DNA of 64,000 nt from Ascidiaceihabitans sp. (GTDB lineage: Bacteria > Pseudomonadota > Alphaproteobacteria > Rhodobacterales > Rhodobacteraceae). Made by a program: the position numbers and the translations under genes. Below, piece after piece: positions 54,348 to 63,885 of the stretch (position 1 is its first letter; each line of letters begins with the position of its first letter). The stretch lies in NCBI GenBank assembly GCA_029251465.1, contig JAQXDI010000043.1, positions 28,115 to 92,114 of the forward strand, read 5' to 3'. A model generated the notes under the pieces. That model saw only the letters and a program-made list of their open reading frames with translations, searched no databases and had not been told where the DNA came from.

Positions 54348-55174
54348 AAGCAGCGCTGCTACAGCTAAACGTCTCGGATGATCCGGCACAGAACCTGGTT
54401 CAAACGTTGGCGTATCTGAACGATGCAGTTGCGACTGGTGCGCAGTTTGTCCTGACCCCAGAGGTCACGAATTGCGTGTCGACCAGCCGGTCGCATCAGC
54501 AGGACGTTTTGCAGTATCAAGACCAAGATCAGACTTTGGCGGCCTTGCGAAATGCGGCCAAAGAACACGGAGTTTGGGTGCTGATCGGTTCGCTTGCGTT
54601 AAAAACTGATGACGCAGACGGGCGCTTTGCCAACCGGTCGTTCCTGATTGATCCACAGGGTCAGATCGTCGCGCATTATGACAAGATCCACATGTTTAAT
54701 GTGCAAATTTCAGACACCGAGACGTTTCAGGAATCTGCTGGTTACCGCGCAGGGACTAGGGCGGTGGTTGTTAAGACCGACTTTGCAACACTCGGAATGG
54801 CGGTTTGTTACGACATGCGGTTCCCGTTGTTGTCGAATGCAATGGCCCAAGCGGGTGCGCAAATTCTAACCTATCCGGCTGCGTTTTCGCCCGTCACGGG
54901 GGCTGCGCATTGGCATTCTTTGCTGCGTGCGCGGGCTATTGAAACCGGCTGTTACGTGATTGCGCCAGCGCAAACCGGGTTGCATGCATCCAGTGGCACA
55001 AGTTCGCGCAGCACCTACGGCCATTCGCTTGTTGTGGCCCCATGGGGCGAGGTTATCCTTGACGCAGGCGCGGATGCTGGCGTTTATGCATTTGAAATAG
55101 ATATGCAAAACGTGGCCGACGCACGTCGCAAAGTTCCGGCTTTGCACAACGCGCAACCCTTTGAGGCCCCGTAA
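54344..55174 (+). CDS. carbon-nitrogen hydrolase (nitrilase superfamily, Nit1-like)
   Basis: 276 residues beginning at GTG 54344. The catalytic triad is Glu40 (PEVTN), Lys114 (YDKIHMF) and Cys155 (VCYDMRF). The closest known group is the Nit1/deaminated-glutathione amidase class, and its overlap with the glutaredoxin gene fits a role in repairing damaged glutathione. This is an inference; an omega-amidase is the main alternative. Confidence 0.88.
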   Translation: MKAALLQLNVSDDPAQNLVQTLAYLNDAVATGAQFVLTPEVTNCVSTSRSHQQDVLQYQDQDQTLAALRNAAKEHGVWVLIGSLALKTDDADGRFANRSFLIDPQGQIVAHYDKIHMFNVQISDTETFQESAGYRAGTRAVVVKTDFATLGMAVCYDMRFPLLSNAMAQAGAQILTYPAAFSPVTGAAHWHSLLRARAIETGCYVIAPAQTGLHASSGTSSRSTYGHSLVVAPWGEVILDAGADAGVYAFEIDMQNVADARRKVPALHNAQPFEAP

Positions 55175-55190
55175 AAAATCGGCGCGTAAA

Positions 55191-55622
55191 ATGAGTAGCG
55201 ATAAAAATGCCCTAGCAATTTCGCTGTTTGGCGAGATTTTGGCGGCGGATCAAACGGTCCGCAACCGGCTTAGTCGTGTGCTGCCCAAAGGCATGGAAAT
55301 CTCGCATTTTTCGGTTTTGAACAATCTGGATTGGCACAACGGTGAACGATCACCTGCGCAATTGGCCGAGACGTTTAATGTGACGCGCGGGGCCATGACC
55401 AACACGCTGAGCAAGCTGGAGTGGGCGGGCTACATTCACGTGCGTCCCGATTGGGATGATGCGCGGCGCAAGATGGTGGCGATCAGCCCGTCCGGCAAAG
55501 CCGCGCGCGAACAGGCGCTAAGTGCAATCGCCCCGATGATCAATCAAGTGATCGAACAATTGGGCGAGGACCGCGTCAAAGCGACCCTGCCGATTTTGCG
55601 CGAGCTGCGAAAACAGCTTTAG
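55191..55622 (+). CDS. MarR family transcriptional regulator
   Basis: 143 residues with a winged helix. The recognition helix region is [20 protein letters not shown] (about residues 54-73), and [20 protein letters not shown] is the beta-wing and its flanks. Ligand and targets are unknown. ATG 55191 is chosen; a TTG 30 nt upstream is possible. Its TAG is interlocked with the stop of ubiG (TTAG at 55619-55622). Confidence 0.88.
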   Translation: MSSDKNALAISLFGEILAADQTVRNRLSRVLPKGMEISHFSVLNNLDWHNGERSPAQLAETFNVTRGAMTNTLSKLEWAGYIHVRPDWDDARRKMVAISPSGKAAREQALSAIAPMINQVIEQLGEDRVKATLPILRELRKQL

Positions 55623-56365
55623 CTGGGTTTCACGCTTGCGGTCACGTAGTTCACGCTGAGATCGCGATCAGACAGTTTCCAGCCCCAAGTGATCGGGTTG
55701 AACACAAAACCCTGGCGATCTACGGGTTCCATCCCCGATTGTTTGTGCAAATCAAACAGCTCGTCTGGCGTGATGAATTTGTTCCACTCGTGCGTGCCTT
55801 TGGGCAGCCAACGCATCACGTGTTCGGCCCCGACAATCGCAAACATGAACGATTTGGGATTGCGGTTGATTGTTGAACAGATGTGCAGACCGCCGGGTTT
55901 CAGCAGCAGCTGGCACGCGGTCATGTAGGCAAGCGGGTCAGCGACGTGTTCGACCACTTCCATGTTCAGAACCACGTCGAATTGTTCACCCGCCGCGGCC
56001 ATCGCCTCGGCTGTGGTGAACCGGTAATCGATGTCCAATTCGGACTGTAACGCATGCGCTTGGGCGACGGGAATGTTGCGTTCGGCCGCATCCACACCCA
56101 CAACAGTTGCCCCAAGCCGCGCCATGGGTTCTGACAGCAGACCCCCACCACACCCGATGTCGATAATCCGCAGCCCCGCAAACGGCATCGGCTGGGTCAT
56201 GTCGCGGTCATATTCGCCGGCGATTTGGGACGTTATGTAATCCAGACGGCAGGGGTTCAGCATGTGAAGAGGCTTGAATTTCCCGTTTGGATCCCACCAT
56301 TCAGCTGCCATTGCTTCGAATTTGGCGATTTCTGATGGATCAACTGTCGTTTGATGCGCTTGCAT
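55619..56365 (-). CDS. ubiG: ubiquinone biosynthesis O-methyltransferase UbiG
   Basis: SAM-dependent methyltransferase of 248 residues performing both O-methylations of ubiquinone synthesis. Motif I is [12 protein letters not shown] (about residues 66-77). The conserved start [21 protein letters not shown] (about 14-34) and the late NPITWGW segment are characteristic of UbiG. ATG 56365 is preceded by GGAG. Divergent from the prolyl iminopeptidase gene, with 49 nt between the starts. Confidence 0.95.
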   Translation of the reverse strand: MQAHQTTVDPSEIAKFEAMAAEWWDPNGKFKPLHMLNPCRLDYITSQIAGEYDRDMTQPMPFAGLRIIDIGCGGGLLSEPMARLGATVVGVDAAERNIPVAQAHALQSELDIDYRFTTAEAMAAAGEQFDVVLNMEVVEHVADPLAYMTACQLLLKPGGLHICSTINRNPKSFMFAIVGAEHVMRWLPKGTHEWNKFITPDELFDLHKQSGMEPVDRQGFVFNPITWGWKLSDRDLSVNYVTASVKPS

Positions 56366-56414
56366 TGTGATCTCCGTATGGTCTTGTGCCGTTCCATGCT
56401 TATATAGGGCCGTA

Positions 56415-57398
56415 ATGGACAAACACACTGATAAAGACTCTGGTCAAAAGCGCGCAGTGCAATATCTGTATCCACCGATTGATCCATTTGATCAGCGGAT
56501 GATGGATGTGGGCCAAGGCCATCGCATTTATGTCGAGCAATGTGGCAACCCCAAAGGGATACCCGTTGTCGTGCTGCATGGCGGGCCTGGCGGCGGCTGT
56601 AGCCCGTCGATGCGCCGCTATTTTGACCCCTCAGTGTACCGTGTCATTCTGTTTGATCAGCGCGGCTGTGGCCGTTCGCGCCCGCATGCGGCTGTGGCCA
56701 ATAACACGACGTGGCATTTGGTCGATGACATCGAAGCGATTCGCCATGCGCTGGAAATCGAGGCATGGATTGTGTTTGGCGGCAGCTGGGGCGCCACGTT
56801 GTCGTTGGTTTACGCCCAAGCGCACCCCGATCGCACCACCCATCTGGTTTTGCGCGGTGTGTTCTTGATGACCCAAGTCGAACTGGATTGGTTCTACGGC
56901 GGCGGTGCTGGCAAATTCTGGCCTGAAACATGGGCTCGCTTTGTTGATCTGATCCCAGAGGACGAACGTCACGACATGATTGGTGCCTATCACCGACGGT
57001 TGTTTTCTGGCGATATCCCGATTGAAACGCGTTACGCCAAGGCTTGGTCGTCGTGGGAAAATGCGCTGGCGTCGATCCAGTCTAACGGTCATGGCGGCGA
57101 GGCCCCCGGCGATTATGCCCGCGCGTTTGCCCGTCTGGAAAACCACTATTTCACCAACGCGGGTTTCTTGGAATTTGACGGGCAGATTTTGGCGCACATG
57201 GACCGGATCTCGCACATCCCCGGCACGATTGTGCAGGGCCGCTACGACATGATTTGCCCACCAGAATCCGCGTATTCTATCGCGCAGGTCTGGCCGAATT
57301 GTGATTTGAAAATGGTGCGTAATGCAGGGCACGCGCTGTCTGAACCGGGGATCAGCGCCGAACTGGTGCGCACGATGGATCGGATTGCTGCCCAATGA
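56415..57398 (+). CDS. pip: prolyl iminopeptidase
   Basis: Alpha/beta hydrolase of 327 residues that releases N-terminal proline from peptides. The oxyanion-side motif is LHGGPGGG (about residues 54-61), the nucleophile elbow is GGSWGAT with Ser124, RGVFL follows, and a late GRYDMICPP supplies the acidic residue, with His in NAGHAL. Length and motifs match the S33 family. The stop overlaps the next gene by 4 nt (ATGA), suggesting a peptide-use pair. Confidence 0.93.
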   Translation: MDKHTDKDSGQKRAVQYLYPPIDPFDQRMMDVGQGHRIYVEQCGNPKGIPVVVLHGGPGGGCSPSMRRYFDPSVYRVILFDQRGCGRSRPHAAVANNTTWHLVDDIEAIRHALEIEAWIVFGGSWGATLSLVYAQAHPDRTTHLVLRGVFLMTQVELDWFYGGGAGKFWPETWARFVDLIPEDERHDMIGAYHRRLFSGDIPIETRYAKAWSSWENALASIQSNGHGGEAPGDYARAFARLENHYFTNAGFLEFDGQILAHMDRISHIPGTIVQGRYDMICPPESAYSIAQVWPNCDLKMVRNAGHALSEPGISAELVRTMDRIAAQ

Positions 57399-58255
57399 CC
57401 CGCCTTGATCGCCGTTTGCTATTCACGACAGGTGCCGCTGCGGCTTTGCTGGCGGCCACCGGCGTGTCTGCGCACGCGTCGCCAAAGCGTGGTGGCCGTT
57501 TGGTTGCCGCCCTTTCAGGGGCTGATCGCAGCGATACGTGGGCGCAACCGCAGGGCATTTTTATGCAAGCAGCGCGGGGTGCCGTTTACGAAACCCTGAC
57601 GGAAATCGCAGCCGACGGCACGCTGCGTGGTGATATCGCATCGGGTTGGGCGACGCAGGACGGTGGCCTGACGTGGGAGTTCGAGACGCACAGCAACGTG
57701 ATATTCCACGACGGTCTTGCGCTGGGCATGGATGATGTCGCTGCGGTGTTCGCCCGCCACGCTGATTTGAATGTTCTGACGGCTCAGACAATTGGCGACC
57801 GCACGTTGCAGATCACTTTGACCGCACCAAACCCCAGCTTGCCGTATTTGTTGGCGGACCCCAAATTCGCGGTCCTTCCTGCTGATCAATCGCGCCAAGA
57901 CGCAGGCATTGGCACCGGTCTGTACAGCGTTCAGAAATTCCAAGCGGGGCGGCATTTTATTGGCACCCGCGTGTCGGTGCATCGCAAGGATGGAACCGCG
58001 GGCTGGTTTGACACAGTCGAGCTGGTGTCGATCCCGTCAGACACCGTGCGCGCCGAGGCATTGCGTGACACCTTGATCGACGTGGCGGACATCGTCGCAC
58101 TGGATGAGTATTCCGATCCTCTGGATTTTCAGCTGCTGCCGTCCGACCACGCCCCTCAGCAAGTTGCGCGCAAAACGATTGGCGTTCCGGCGGCTGTTGG
58201 CGCTGCTTGGCCTTTGGATGATTTGCGCATGACCCAGCGCTGGTGGATGGCCTAA
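57395..58255 (+). CDS. short solute-binding protein of peptide ABC transporter type (family 5), orphan
   Basis: 286 residues. A twin-arginine-like or Sec signal (RLDRRLLFTTGAAAALLAATG) leads to a family 5 substrate-binding domain: RGAVYETLTEIAADGTLRGD, then WEFETHSNVIFHDG. Full-length DppA/OppA proteins are about 500-540 residues, so roughly the C-terminal half is absent; the frame ends cleanly. No permease or ATPase gene accompanies it. It overlaps pip by 4 nt. It may be a natural short form with a non-transport role or a decayed gene. Confidence 0.72.
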   Translation: MTRLDRRLLFTTGAAAALLAATGVSAHASPKRGGRLVAALSGADRSDTWAQPQGIFMQAARGAVYETLTEIAADGTLRGDIASGWATQDGGLTWEFETHSNVIFHDGLALGMDDVAAVFARHADLNVLTAQTIGDRTLQITLTAPNPSLPYLLADPKFAVLPADQSRQDAGIGTGLYSVQKFQAGRHFIGTRVSVHRKDGTAGWFDTVELVSIPSDTVRAEALRDTLIDVADIVALDEYSDPLDFQLLPSDHAPQQVARKTIGVPAAVGAAWPLDDLRMTQRWWMA

Positions 58256-58346
58256 CCGATAGGCCTTGCAGACTCAGCATGGTTTGCGTATATGGCTTTT
58301 AACAGCGCGGTGTTGGAGTCCAAACCTAACATCCACCGACCTTCAC

Positions 58347-58370
58347 AACGGGCCGCGCGCCCGTTTTTTT
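58347..58370 (+). terminator. intrinsic terminator in the rimP leader
   Basis: ACGGGC and GCCCGT form a perfect 6 bp GC-rich stem over a CGCGC loop, then seven T residues. It ends transcription of the pip-SBP pair and could also act as an attenuator, lying 25 nt before rimP. The rest of 58256-58346 shows no gene or tRNA. Confidence 0.75.
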
Positions 58371-58394
58371 GTGCCGTATTGGCAGATGGATATC

Positions 58395-58973
58395 ATGAAC
58401 AACGACTTGATCGCAAAAGCAGCAATTGACCAACGCCTGGCCCAGATTATCACACCGGTAATCGAAGACTTGGGCTATGAGTTGGTGCGCGTGCGTTTGA
58501 TGACGGGCAAAAACGCGATCCTGCAAGTTATGGCCGACAAGCCTGAAGGCGGGATTGAGGTTGATGACTGCGCCAAGATTTCAAACGAAGTCGGCGCGGT
58601 GTTGGACGTCGAAGATCCGATTGCCGAAGAATACGCACTAGAAGTATCGAGCCCGGGCATCGACCGTCCGTTGACGCGGATGAAAGATTTTGAGAACTTC
58701 GAAGGGTACGAAGCCAAGATCGAAACCACAGAACTGGTCGATGGCCGCCGCCGTTTCAAAGGCGAGCTGGCAGGCATCGAGGGCGACGAGGTTTTGATCA
58801 ACGTGGCAGAAGGTACGCTTGGCCTGAAATTCGATTGGTTGTCTGACGCCAAACTGGTCCTGACAGATGAACTGATCACTGAAATGCTCCGCCAGCGCAA
58901 AGCGGCGGGCACACTGAATGAAGACGCTTTTGACGAGATCCAGACTGAAGAGTCTGATGAGGGAGAAAACTAA
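58395..58973 (+). CDS. rimP: ribosome maturation factor RimP
   Basis: 192 residues, required for 30S subunit maturation. The N-terminal domain has the typical [13 protein letters not shown] (about 22-34) and the central [13 protein letters not shown] (about 83-95), a family signature. The C-terminal tail is acidic. ATG 58395 ([12 protein letters not shown]) is preferred over ATG 58386 because it matches the usual start. First gene of the rimP-nusA-ylxR-infB operon. Confidence 0.94.
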   Translation: MNNDLIAKAAIDQRLAQIITPVIEDLGYELVRVRLMTGKNAILQVMADKPEGGIEVDDCAKISNEVGAVLDVEDPIAEEYALEVSSPGIDRPLTRMKDFENFEGYEAKIETTELVDGRRRFKGELAGIEGDEVLINVAEGTLGLKFDWLSDAKLVLTDELITEMLRQRKAAGTLNEDAFDEIQTEESDEGEN

Positions 58974-60589
58974 TGGCTATTACTTCTGCAAACCAGCTTG
59001 AGCTGCTGCAAACGGCTGAGGCTGTTGCCCGCGAAAAGATGATCGAACCCGGTTTGGTCATCGAGGCGATGGAAGAATCGCTCGCACGGGCTGCAAAATC
59101 CCGCTACGGCGCGGAAATGGACATTCGTGTTGCGATTGATCGCAAGACAGGCCGCGCGACTTTCACCCGCGTACGTACAGTGGTCGAAGAAGATCTGTTG
59201 GAAAACTACCAAGCCGAATTCACGGTAGAGCAAGCCAAACAATACATGGCTGATCCCGAAGTCGGCCAGCAATTTAGCGAAGAAGTTCCACCAGTTGAAA
59301 TGGGCCGTATCGCGGCACAATCCGCCAAACAGGTGATCTTGCAGAAAATCCGCGAAGCTGAGCGTGATCGCCAGTACGAGGAATTCAAAGACCGCGCCGG
59401 CACAATCATCAACGGTTTGGTCAAACGCGAAGAATACGGCAACGTCATCGTCGATGTGGGCGCTGGCGAAGCGATCTTGCGTCGCAACGAGAAAATCGGC
59501 CGCGAATCATATCGCCCGAACGACCGTATCCGCGTCTCCATCAAGGACGTGCGTCGCGAACAACGTGGTCCACAAATCTTTTTGTCCCGCACCGCGCCAG
59601 AATTCATGGCCGAGTTGTTCAAGATGGAAGTGCCTGAAATCTACGATGGTATCATCGAGATTAAGGCCGTGGCCCGTGACCCCGGTTCGCGCGCAAAGAT
59701 TGCCGTGATTTCGTTTGATAACTCAATCGATCCGGTTGGCGCGTGTGTCGGTATGCGCGGTTCGCGTGTTCAGGCCGTTGTGAACGAATTGCAGGGCGAA
59801 AAGATCGACATCATTCCTTGGAATGACGATCAGCCGACGTTCCTTGTGAACGCGTTGCAACCTGCCGAAGTGTCCAAAGTTGTTTTGGACGAAGAAGCTG
59901 GTAAGATCGAAGTTGTTGTTCCGGAAGAACAGCTGTCCTTGGCAATTGGCCGTCGCGGCCAAAATGTGCGCCTTGCGTCGCAGTTGACGGGTCTTGATAT
60001 CGACATCATGACCGAAGCAGACGAATCTGCACGTCGTCAGGCCGAATTCGAAACCCGCACCAAGCTGTTCATGGACAACTTGGATCTGGACGAATTCTTT
60101 GCCCAGTTGCTGGTATCCGAAGGGTTCACGAACCTCGAAGAAGTCGCATACGTCGAAGTCGACGAATTGTTGGTCATCGATGGTGTCGACGAAGGCACCG
60201 CTGGCGAATTGCAAGCCCGTGCCCGCGACGTGCTAGAAGCAGCCAACAAAGCGGCGCTGGAATCAGCCCGCGCGTTGGGTGTCGAAGACAGCCTGGTTGA
60301 ATTTGAGGGTCTGACACCCCAAATGCTAGAAGCATTGGTAAAAGACGACGTTAAAACGCTCGAAGATTTCGCGACTTGTGCGGATTGGGAATTGGCCGGT
60401 GGTTGGACCACAGAAAACGGCGAACGCATCAAAGACGATGGTTGCTTGGAACCGTTCGAAATTACTTTGGAAGAAGCCCAGACAATGATTATGACCGCCC
60501 GCGTAATGCTGGGTTGGGTTGATCCTGCGGAATTGGAAGCTGAAGAAGCTGACGATGATGCCGACACAGAAGAGGAAGCCGAGGCCTGA
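58973..60589 (+). CDS. nusA: transcription termination/antitermination factor NusA
   Basis: 538 residues. N-terminal RNAP-binding domain, S1 domain (about 135-200, GLVKREEYGNVIVDVGAGEA), two KH domains (about 230-345, with GACVGMRGSRVQAVV and LAIGRRGQNVRLA), and two C-terminal acidic repeats. The acidic repeats contain helix-hairpin-helix-like segments (from about 360). The extended glutamate/aspartate tail is usual for alphaproteobacteria. The start shares its first base with the rimP stop (TAATG). Confidence 0.97.
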   Translation: MAITSANQLELLQTAEAVAREKMIEPGLVIEAMEESLARAAKSRYGAEMDIRVAIDRKTGRATFTRVRTVVEEDLLENYQAEFTVEQAKQYMADPEVGQQFSEEVPPVEMGRIAAQSAKQVILQKIREAERDRQYEEFKDRAGTIINGLVKREEYGNVIVDVGAGEAILRRNEKIGRESYRPNDRIRVSIKDVRREQRGPQIFLSRTAPEFMAELFKMEVPEIYDGIIEIKAVARDPGSRAKIAVISFDNSIDPVGACVGMRGSRVQAVVNELQGEKIDIIPWNDDQPTFLVNALQPAEVSKVVLDEEAGKIEVVVPEEQLSLAIGRRGQNVRLASQLTGLDIDIMTEADESARRQAEFETRTKLFMDNLDLDEFFAQLLVSEGFTNLEEVAYVEVDELLVIDGVDEGTAGELQARARDVLEAANKAALESARALGVEDSLVEFEGLTPQMLEALVKDDVKTLEDFATCADWELAGGWTTENGERIKDDGCLEPFEITLEEAQTMIMTARVMLGWVDPAELEAEEADDDADTEEEAEA

Positions 60590-60611
60590 TCGTAGGCCTC
60601 GGAAGCTCCTG

Positions 60612-61232
60612 ATGGGTCGCGGTGGCGCCTCCAAAGACCGGGAAGACGGTCCTGACCGCAAGTGCATTGCCACGGGCGAAGTCCAGCCGAAGTACGGTTT
60701 GATCCGCTTTGTGGTTGGGCCAGAAGATACTATTTATCCTGATGTCTCAGGAAAGTTACCTGGACGTGGTATATACGTGGCAGCAGATCGGGATGCCTTG
60801 GAACTGGCAGTGAGCAAGAAATTGTTCGCGCGTGGTGCCAAGCAGCAGGTCAAGATACCTGATGATCTGGTCGCCGAAGTTGAAAAGCAGCTGGTGCGCC
60901 AAGTGGTCAATCTGATCGCCATGTCGCGCAAGGCAGGGTCGGCGGTTGCTGGCTACGAAAAGACCAAAGCTTGGCTTCAATCAGAAGAAGCTCAAGTGCT
61001 GTTTCAGGCCTCTGACGGGTCGGGACGCGGCAAATCGAAACTTAGCACGCCGCACTACGGTAGCTATATTGGCTGGCTGACAGCAGACGAATTGGGTTTG
61101 GCGTTCGGACGCGAAACTGTGGTACATGGGGCGCTCGCCTCTGGTGGACTCACGAAACGTGTTGTAGAGGAAGCCCAGAGGTTGCGTGGCGTGCGCGCAA
61201 AAGAGGATGGCATTGGCCATTCGGAAGGATAG
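60612..61232 (+). CDS. YlxR/DUF448 RNA-binding protein with L7Ae-like domain
   Basis: 206 residues. The DUF448/YlxR domain is at the N-terminus (CIATGEVQPKYGLIRFVVGP, about 17-36; LPGRGIYVAADR, about 47-58). From about residue 92 there is an L7Ae/ribosomal L30e-type RNA-binding domain. Such two-domain proteins follow nusA in most alphaproteobacteria. ATG 60612 is chosen with GGAAGCTCC in front, giving 22 nt to nusA. Exact RNA targets are unknown. Confidence 0.9.
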   Translation: MGRGGASKDREDGPDRKCIATGEVQPKYGLIRFVVGPEDTIYPDVSGKLPGRGIYVAADRDALELAVSKKLFARGAKQQVKIPDDLVAEVEKQLVRQVVNLIAMSRKAGSAVAGYEKTKAWLQSEEAQVLFQASDGSGRGKSKLSTPHYGSYIGWLTADELGLAFGRETVVHGALASGGLTKRVVEEAQRLRGVRAKEDGIGHSEG

Positions 61233-61241
61233 ACGAGCTAG

Positions 61242-63719
61242 ATGAGCGATACTGACGGTAAAAAAACATTGGGTCTGCGCGGCGGCGCGCGTCCTGGCAA
61301 CGTGAAACAAAGTTTCAGCCACGGGCGTACCAAAAACGTTGTCGTCGAGACCAAGCGCAAACGCGTTGTGGTCCCTAAACCAGGTGCGGCTAACAAAGCT
61401 GGCGCTGTGGCTCCTTTGGGTGTGGGCGATCCGTCCAGACGCCCTGCCGGCATTACGGATGCCGAAATGGAACGCCGCCTAAAGGCTGTTCAAGCCGCCA
61501 AGGCGCGTGAAGTCGAAGAAGCAGCCACACGCGCCGCGGATGAAAAAGCCCGCGCCGAAGATCGCGAGCGTCGTCGCGCCGAGATCGAAGCCAAAGAGCG
61601 CGAAGAAAAAGAACGCGAAGAAAGCCTCAAGGCGAAAGCCGAGGAAGAAGCTGCAGCTGTCAAAGCCGCAGAAGCCGCAGCCCAAGCGGCCGCAGCCCCT
61701 GCCGAGCCGACTCAAGCGCGTCCAACGCCAAACCGTGGCGGTCCACTGCCTGCCGCAACACCGCGTAAAAACGAGCGTGATCAACAAGCACGCCCGAACC
61801 GTGGACGCGAAGAAGACGCGCGCCGGTCCGGCAAGCTGACGCTGAACCAAGCATTGGCTGGTGGCGCTGGTCGTCAACGTTCCATGGCGCAAATGAAACG
61901 CAAGCAAGAGCGTGCGCGTCAAAAAGCGATGGGCGGCACAGTCGAGCGCGAAAAGGTATTGCGCACAGTGAACCTGCCAGAAGCCATCATGGTTTCTGAA
62001 CTGGCCGCTCGTATGACCGAACGCGTTGGTGACATCGTGAAATCGCTCATGACTATGGGCATGATGGTGACGCAAAACGAAACCATCGATGCCGACACAG
62101 CCGAGCTGATCATCGAAGAGTTTGGTCACAAGGTGAACCGCGTTTCTGATGCGGACGTCGAAGACGTGATCAACGAAGTCGAAGACAAAGCCGAAGATCT
62201 GAAGCCGCGTCCGCCGGTCGTGACCATCATGGGCCACGTTGACCACGGTAAAACGTCGTTGCTGGATGCCATTCGCAAGGCCAAAGTTGTGTCCGGCGAA
62301 GCAGGCGGGATCACGCAGCACATCGGTGCTTATCAGGTGACAACGGATGGCGGCCAAGTGCTGTCTTTCCTCGACACGCCGGGCCACGCTGCGTTTACAT
62401 CCATGCGTTCGCGCGGCGCCCAAGTCACTGACATCGTGATCCTGGTTGTTGCGGCGGATGACGCTGTGATGCCACAAACGATTGAGGCGATTGCCCACGC
62501 GAAAGCGGCCAAAGTGCCGATGATCGTGGCGATCAACAAAATCGACAAATACGAAGCCAATCCGACAAAAGTACGCACAGATTTGCTGCAGCACGAAGTT
62601 GTTGTGGAAAAAATGTCTGGTGACGTGCAGGACGTCGAAGTTTCAGCGCACACAGGCGAAGGTCTGGATGAACTGCTTGAGGCTATCGCGTTGCAGTCTG
62701 AATTGCTGGAACTGAAAGCCAACCCAGATCGCGCCGCCCAAGGTGCCGTGATCGAGGCCAAGCTGGACGTGGGTCGCGGCCCTGTTGCTACAGTTTTGAT
62801 CCAAGCCGGTACGCTGCGTGTTGGTGACATTTTTGTTGTTGGTGAAAAATACGGTAAAGTCCGCGCCCTGATCAACGATCAAGGCGCACGCATCAAGGAA
62901 GCCGGCCCGTCGGTCCCTGTTGAGGTTCTTGGCCTGAACGGAACACCGGGCGCGGGCGATGTTTTGAACGTCACGGAAACCGAAGCGCAAGCGCGTGAGA
63001 TTGCGGAATATCGTCAAAAAGCTGCGAAAGACAAACGCGCAGCAGCTGGTGCAGCAACGACGCTGGAACAGTTGATGGCGAATGCCAAAGCCGACGAAGA
63101 TGTCAGCGAATTGCCGATCTTGGTAAAAGCGGACGTTCAAGGCTCTGCCGAGGCAATCGTGCAAGCGATGGAAAAAATCGGCAACGACGAAGTCCGGGTT
63201 CGCGTTCTGCACTCTGGTGTTGGCGCAATTACCGAAACCGACGTTGGTTTGGCCGAAGCATCTGGTGCGCCGATCATGGGCTTTAACGTCCGTGCAAACG
63301 CCTCAGCGCGCAACACAGCCAACCAAAAAGGCGTCGAAATTCGCTACTACTCGGTCATCTATGACTTGGTGGACGATGTGAAAGCGGCGGCCTCTGGCTT
63401 GCTCAGCAACGAAATCCGCGAGAACTTTATCGGTTACGCGACAATCAAAGAAGTCTTTAAGGTTACAGGCGTCGGCAAAGTTGCTGGTTGCATGGTCACC
63501 GAAGGCGTGGCGCGTCGTTCTGCAGGTGTACGTTTGCTGCGTGACAACGTGGTCATCCACGAAGGCACGTTGAAAACGCTCAAGCGCTTTAAAGACGAAG
63601 TGCCTGAGGTCAAATCTGGCTTTGAGTGCGGTATGGCGTTCGAAAGATACGAAGACATTCGTGCTGACGATGTGATCGAAATCTTTGAGCGCGAAGAAAT
63701 CACGCGCACATTGGCCTAA
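61242..63719 (+). CDS. infB: translation initiation factor IF-2
   Basis: 825 residues. The first 280 are a low-complexity, Ala/Glu/Arg-rich N-terminal region with coiled-coil character ([20 protein letters not shown] and neighbours). The G domain has GHVDHGKT (331-338), DTPGHAAF and the NKID motif, followed by domains II-IV ending in EEITRTLA. Delivers fMet-tRNA to the 30S subunit. Last gene of the operon, 9 nt after ylxR, and followed by a strong terminator. Confidence 0.97.
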   Translation: MSDTDGKKTLGLRGGARPGNVKQSFSHGRTKNVVVETKRKRVVVPKPGAANKAGAVAPLGVGDPSRRPAGITDAEMERRLKAVQAAKAREVEEAATRAADEKARAEDRERRRAEIEAKEREEKEREESLKAKAEEEAAAVKAAEAAAQAAAAPAEPTQARPTPNRGGPLPAATPRKNERDQQARPNRGREEDARRSGKLTLNQALAGGAGRQRSMAQMKRKQERARQKAMGGTVEREKVLRTVNLPEAIMVSELAARMTERVGDIVKSLMTMGMMVTQNETIDADTAELIIEEFGHKVNRVSDADVEDVINEVEDKAEDLKPRPPVVTIMGHVDHGKTSLLDAIRKAKVVSGEAGGITQHIGAYQVTTDGGQVLSFLDTPGHAAFTSMRSRGAQVTDIVILVVAADDAVMPQTIEAIAHAKAAKVPMIVAINKIDKYEANPTKVRTDLLQHEVVVEKMSGDVQDVEVSAHTGEGLDELLEAIALQSELLELKANPDRAAQGAVIEAKLDVGRGPVATVLIQAGTLRVGDIFVVGEKYGKVRALINDQGARIKEAGPSVPVEVLGLNGTPGAGDVLNVTETEAQAREIAEYRQKAAKDKRAAAGAATTLEQLMANAKADEDVSELPILVKADVQGSAEAIVQAMEKIGNDEVRVRVLHSGVGAITETDVGLAEASGAPIMGFNVRANASARNTANQKGVEIRYYSVIYDLVDDVKAAASGLLSNEIRENFIGYATIKEVFKVTGVGKVAGCMVTEGVARRSAGVRLLRDNVVIHEGTLKTLKRFKDEVPEVKSGFECGMAFERYEDIRADDVIEIFEREEITRTLA

Positions 63720-63740
63720 GTCACAGGCACATGCGAAAAG

Positions 63741-63772
63741 AAAAGGGGAGGGCATCGCGCCTTCCCCTTTTG
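63741..63772 (+). terminator. intrinsic terminator after infB
   Basis: AAAAGGGGAGGGC pairs with GCCTTCCCCTTTT (13 bp, one wobble) around ATCGC, ending in T residues. Likely works from both directions. Confidence 0.85.
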
Positions 63773-63781
63773 CGTTTTGAG

Positions 63782-63885
63782 CTAGATGGGTTTGCCGACG
63801 TAAACTTTGCTTCCGTCTCGAACCGCCATCAGGCCGTTGGGTAGGAACCTTTCAAAGACGCCCTGCACTGAAATGCAGCTTCCTA
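63782..63885 (-). pseudogene. 3' end of a gene cut by the insertion sequence
   Basis: On the minus strand a frame stays open from the insertion boundary and ends with the stop at 63782, encoding a C-terminus ...GVFERFLPNGLMAVRDGSKV then YVGKPI. It reads through the IS junction without a stop, as expected for an interrupted gene. I do not recognise the protein. No start codon or ribosome site belongs to it within the window. With only 33 codons left, a chance open frame is possible. Confidence 0.4.

Noticed and set aside
58256..58346. Possible tRNA in the leader of the rimP operon
   Set aside because: Some bacteria carry a tRNA here, but no cloverleaf arms with TTC-type T loop and acceptor pairing could be formed.
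61479..62594. Minus-strand open frame of 371 codons
   Set aside because: It is antisense to the low-complexity and G-domain part of infB; the Phe/Cys-rich translation is the mirror of the Ala/Glu/Arg codons.
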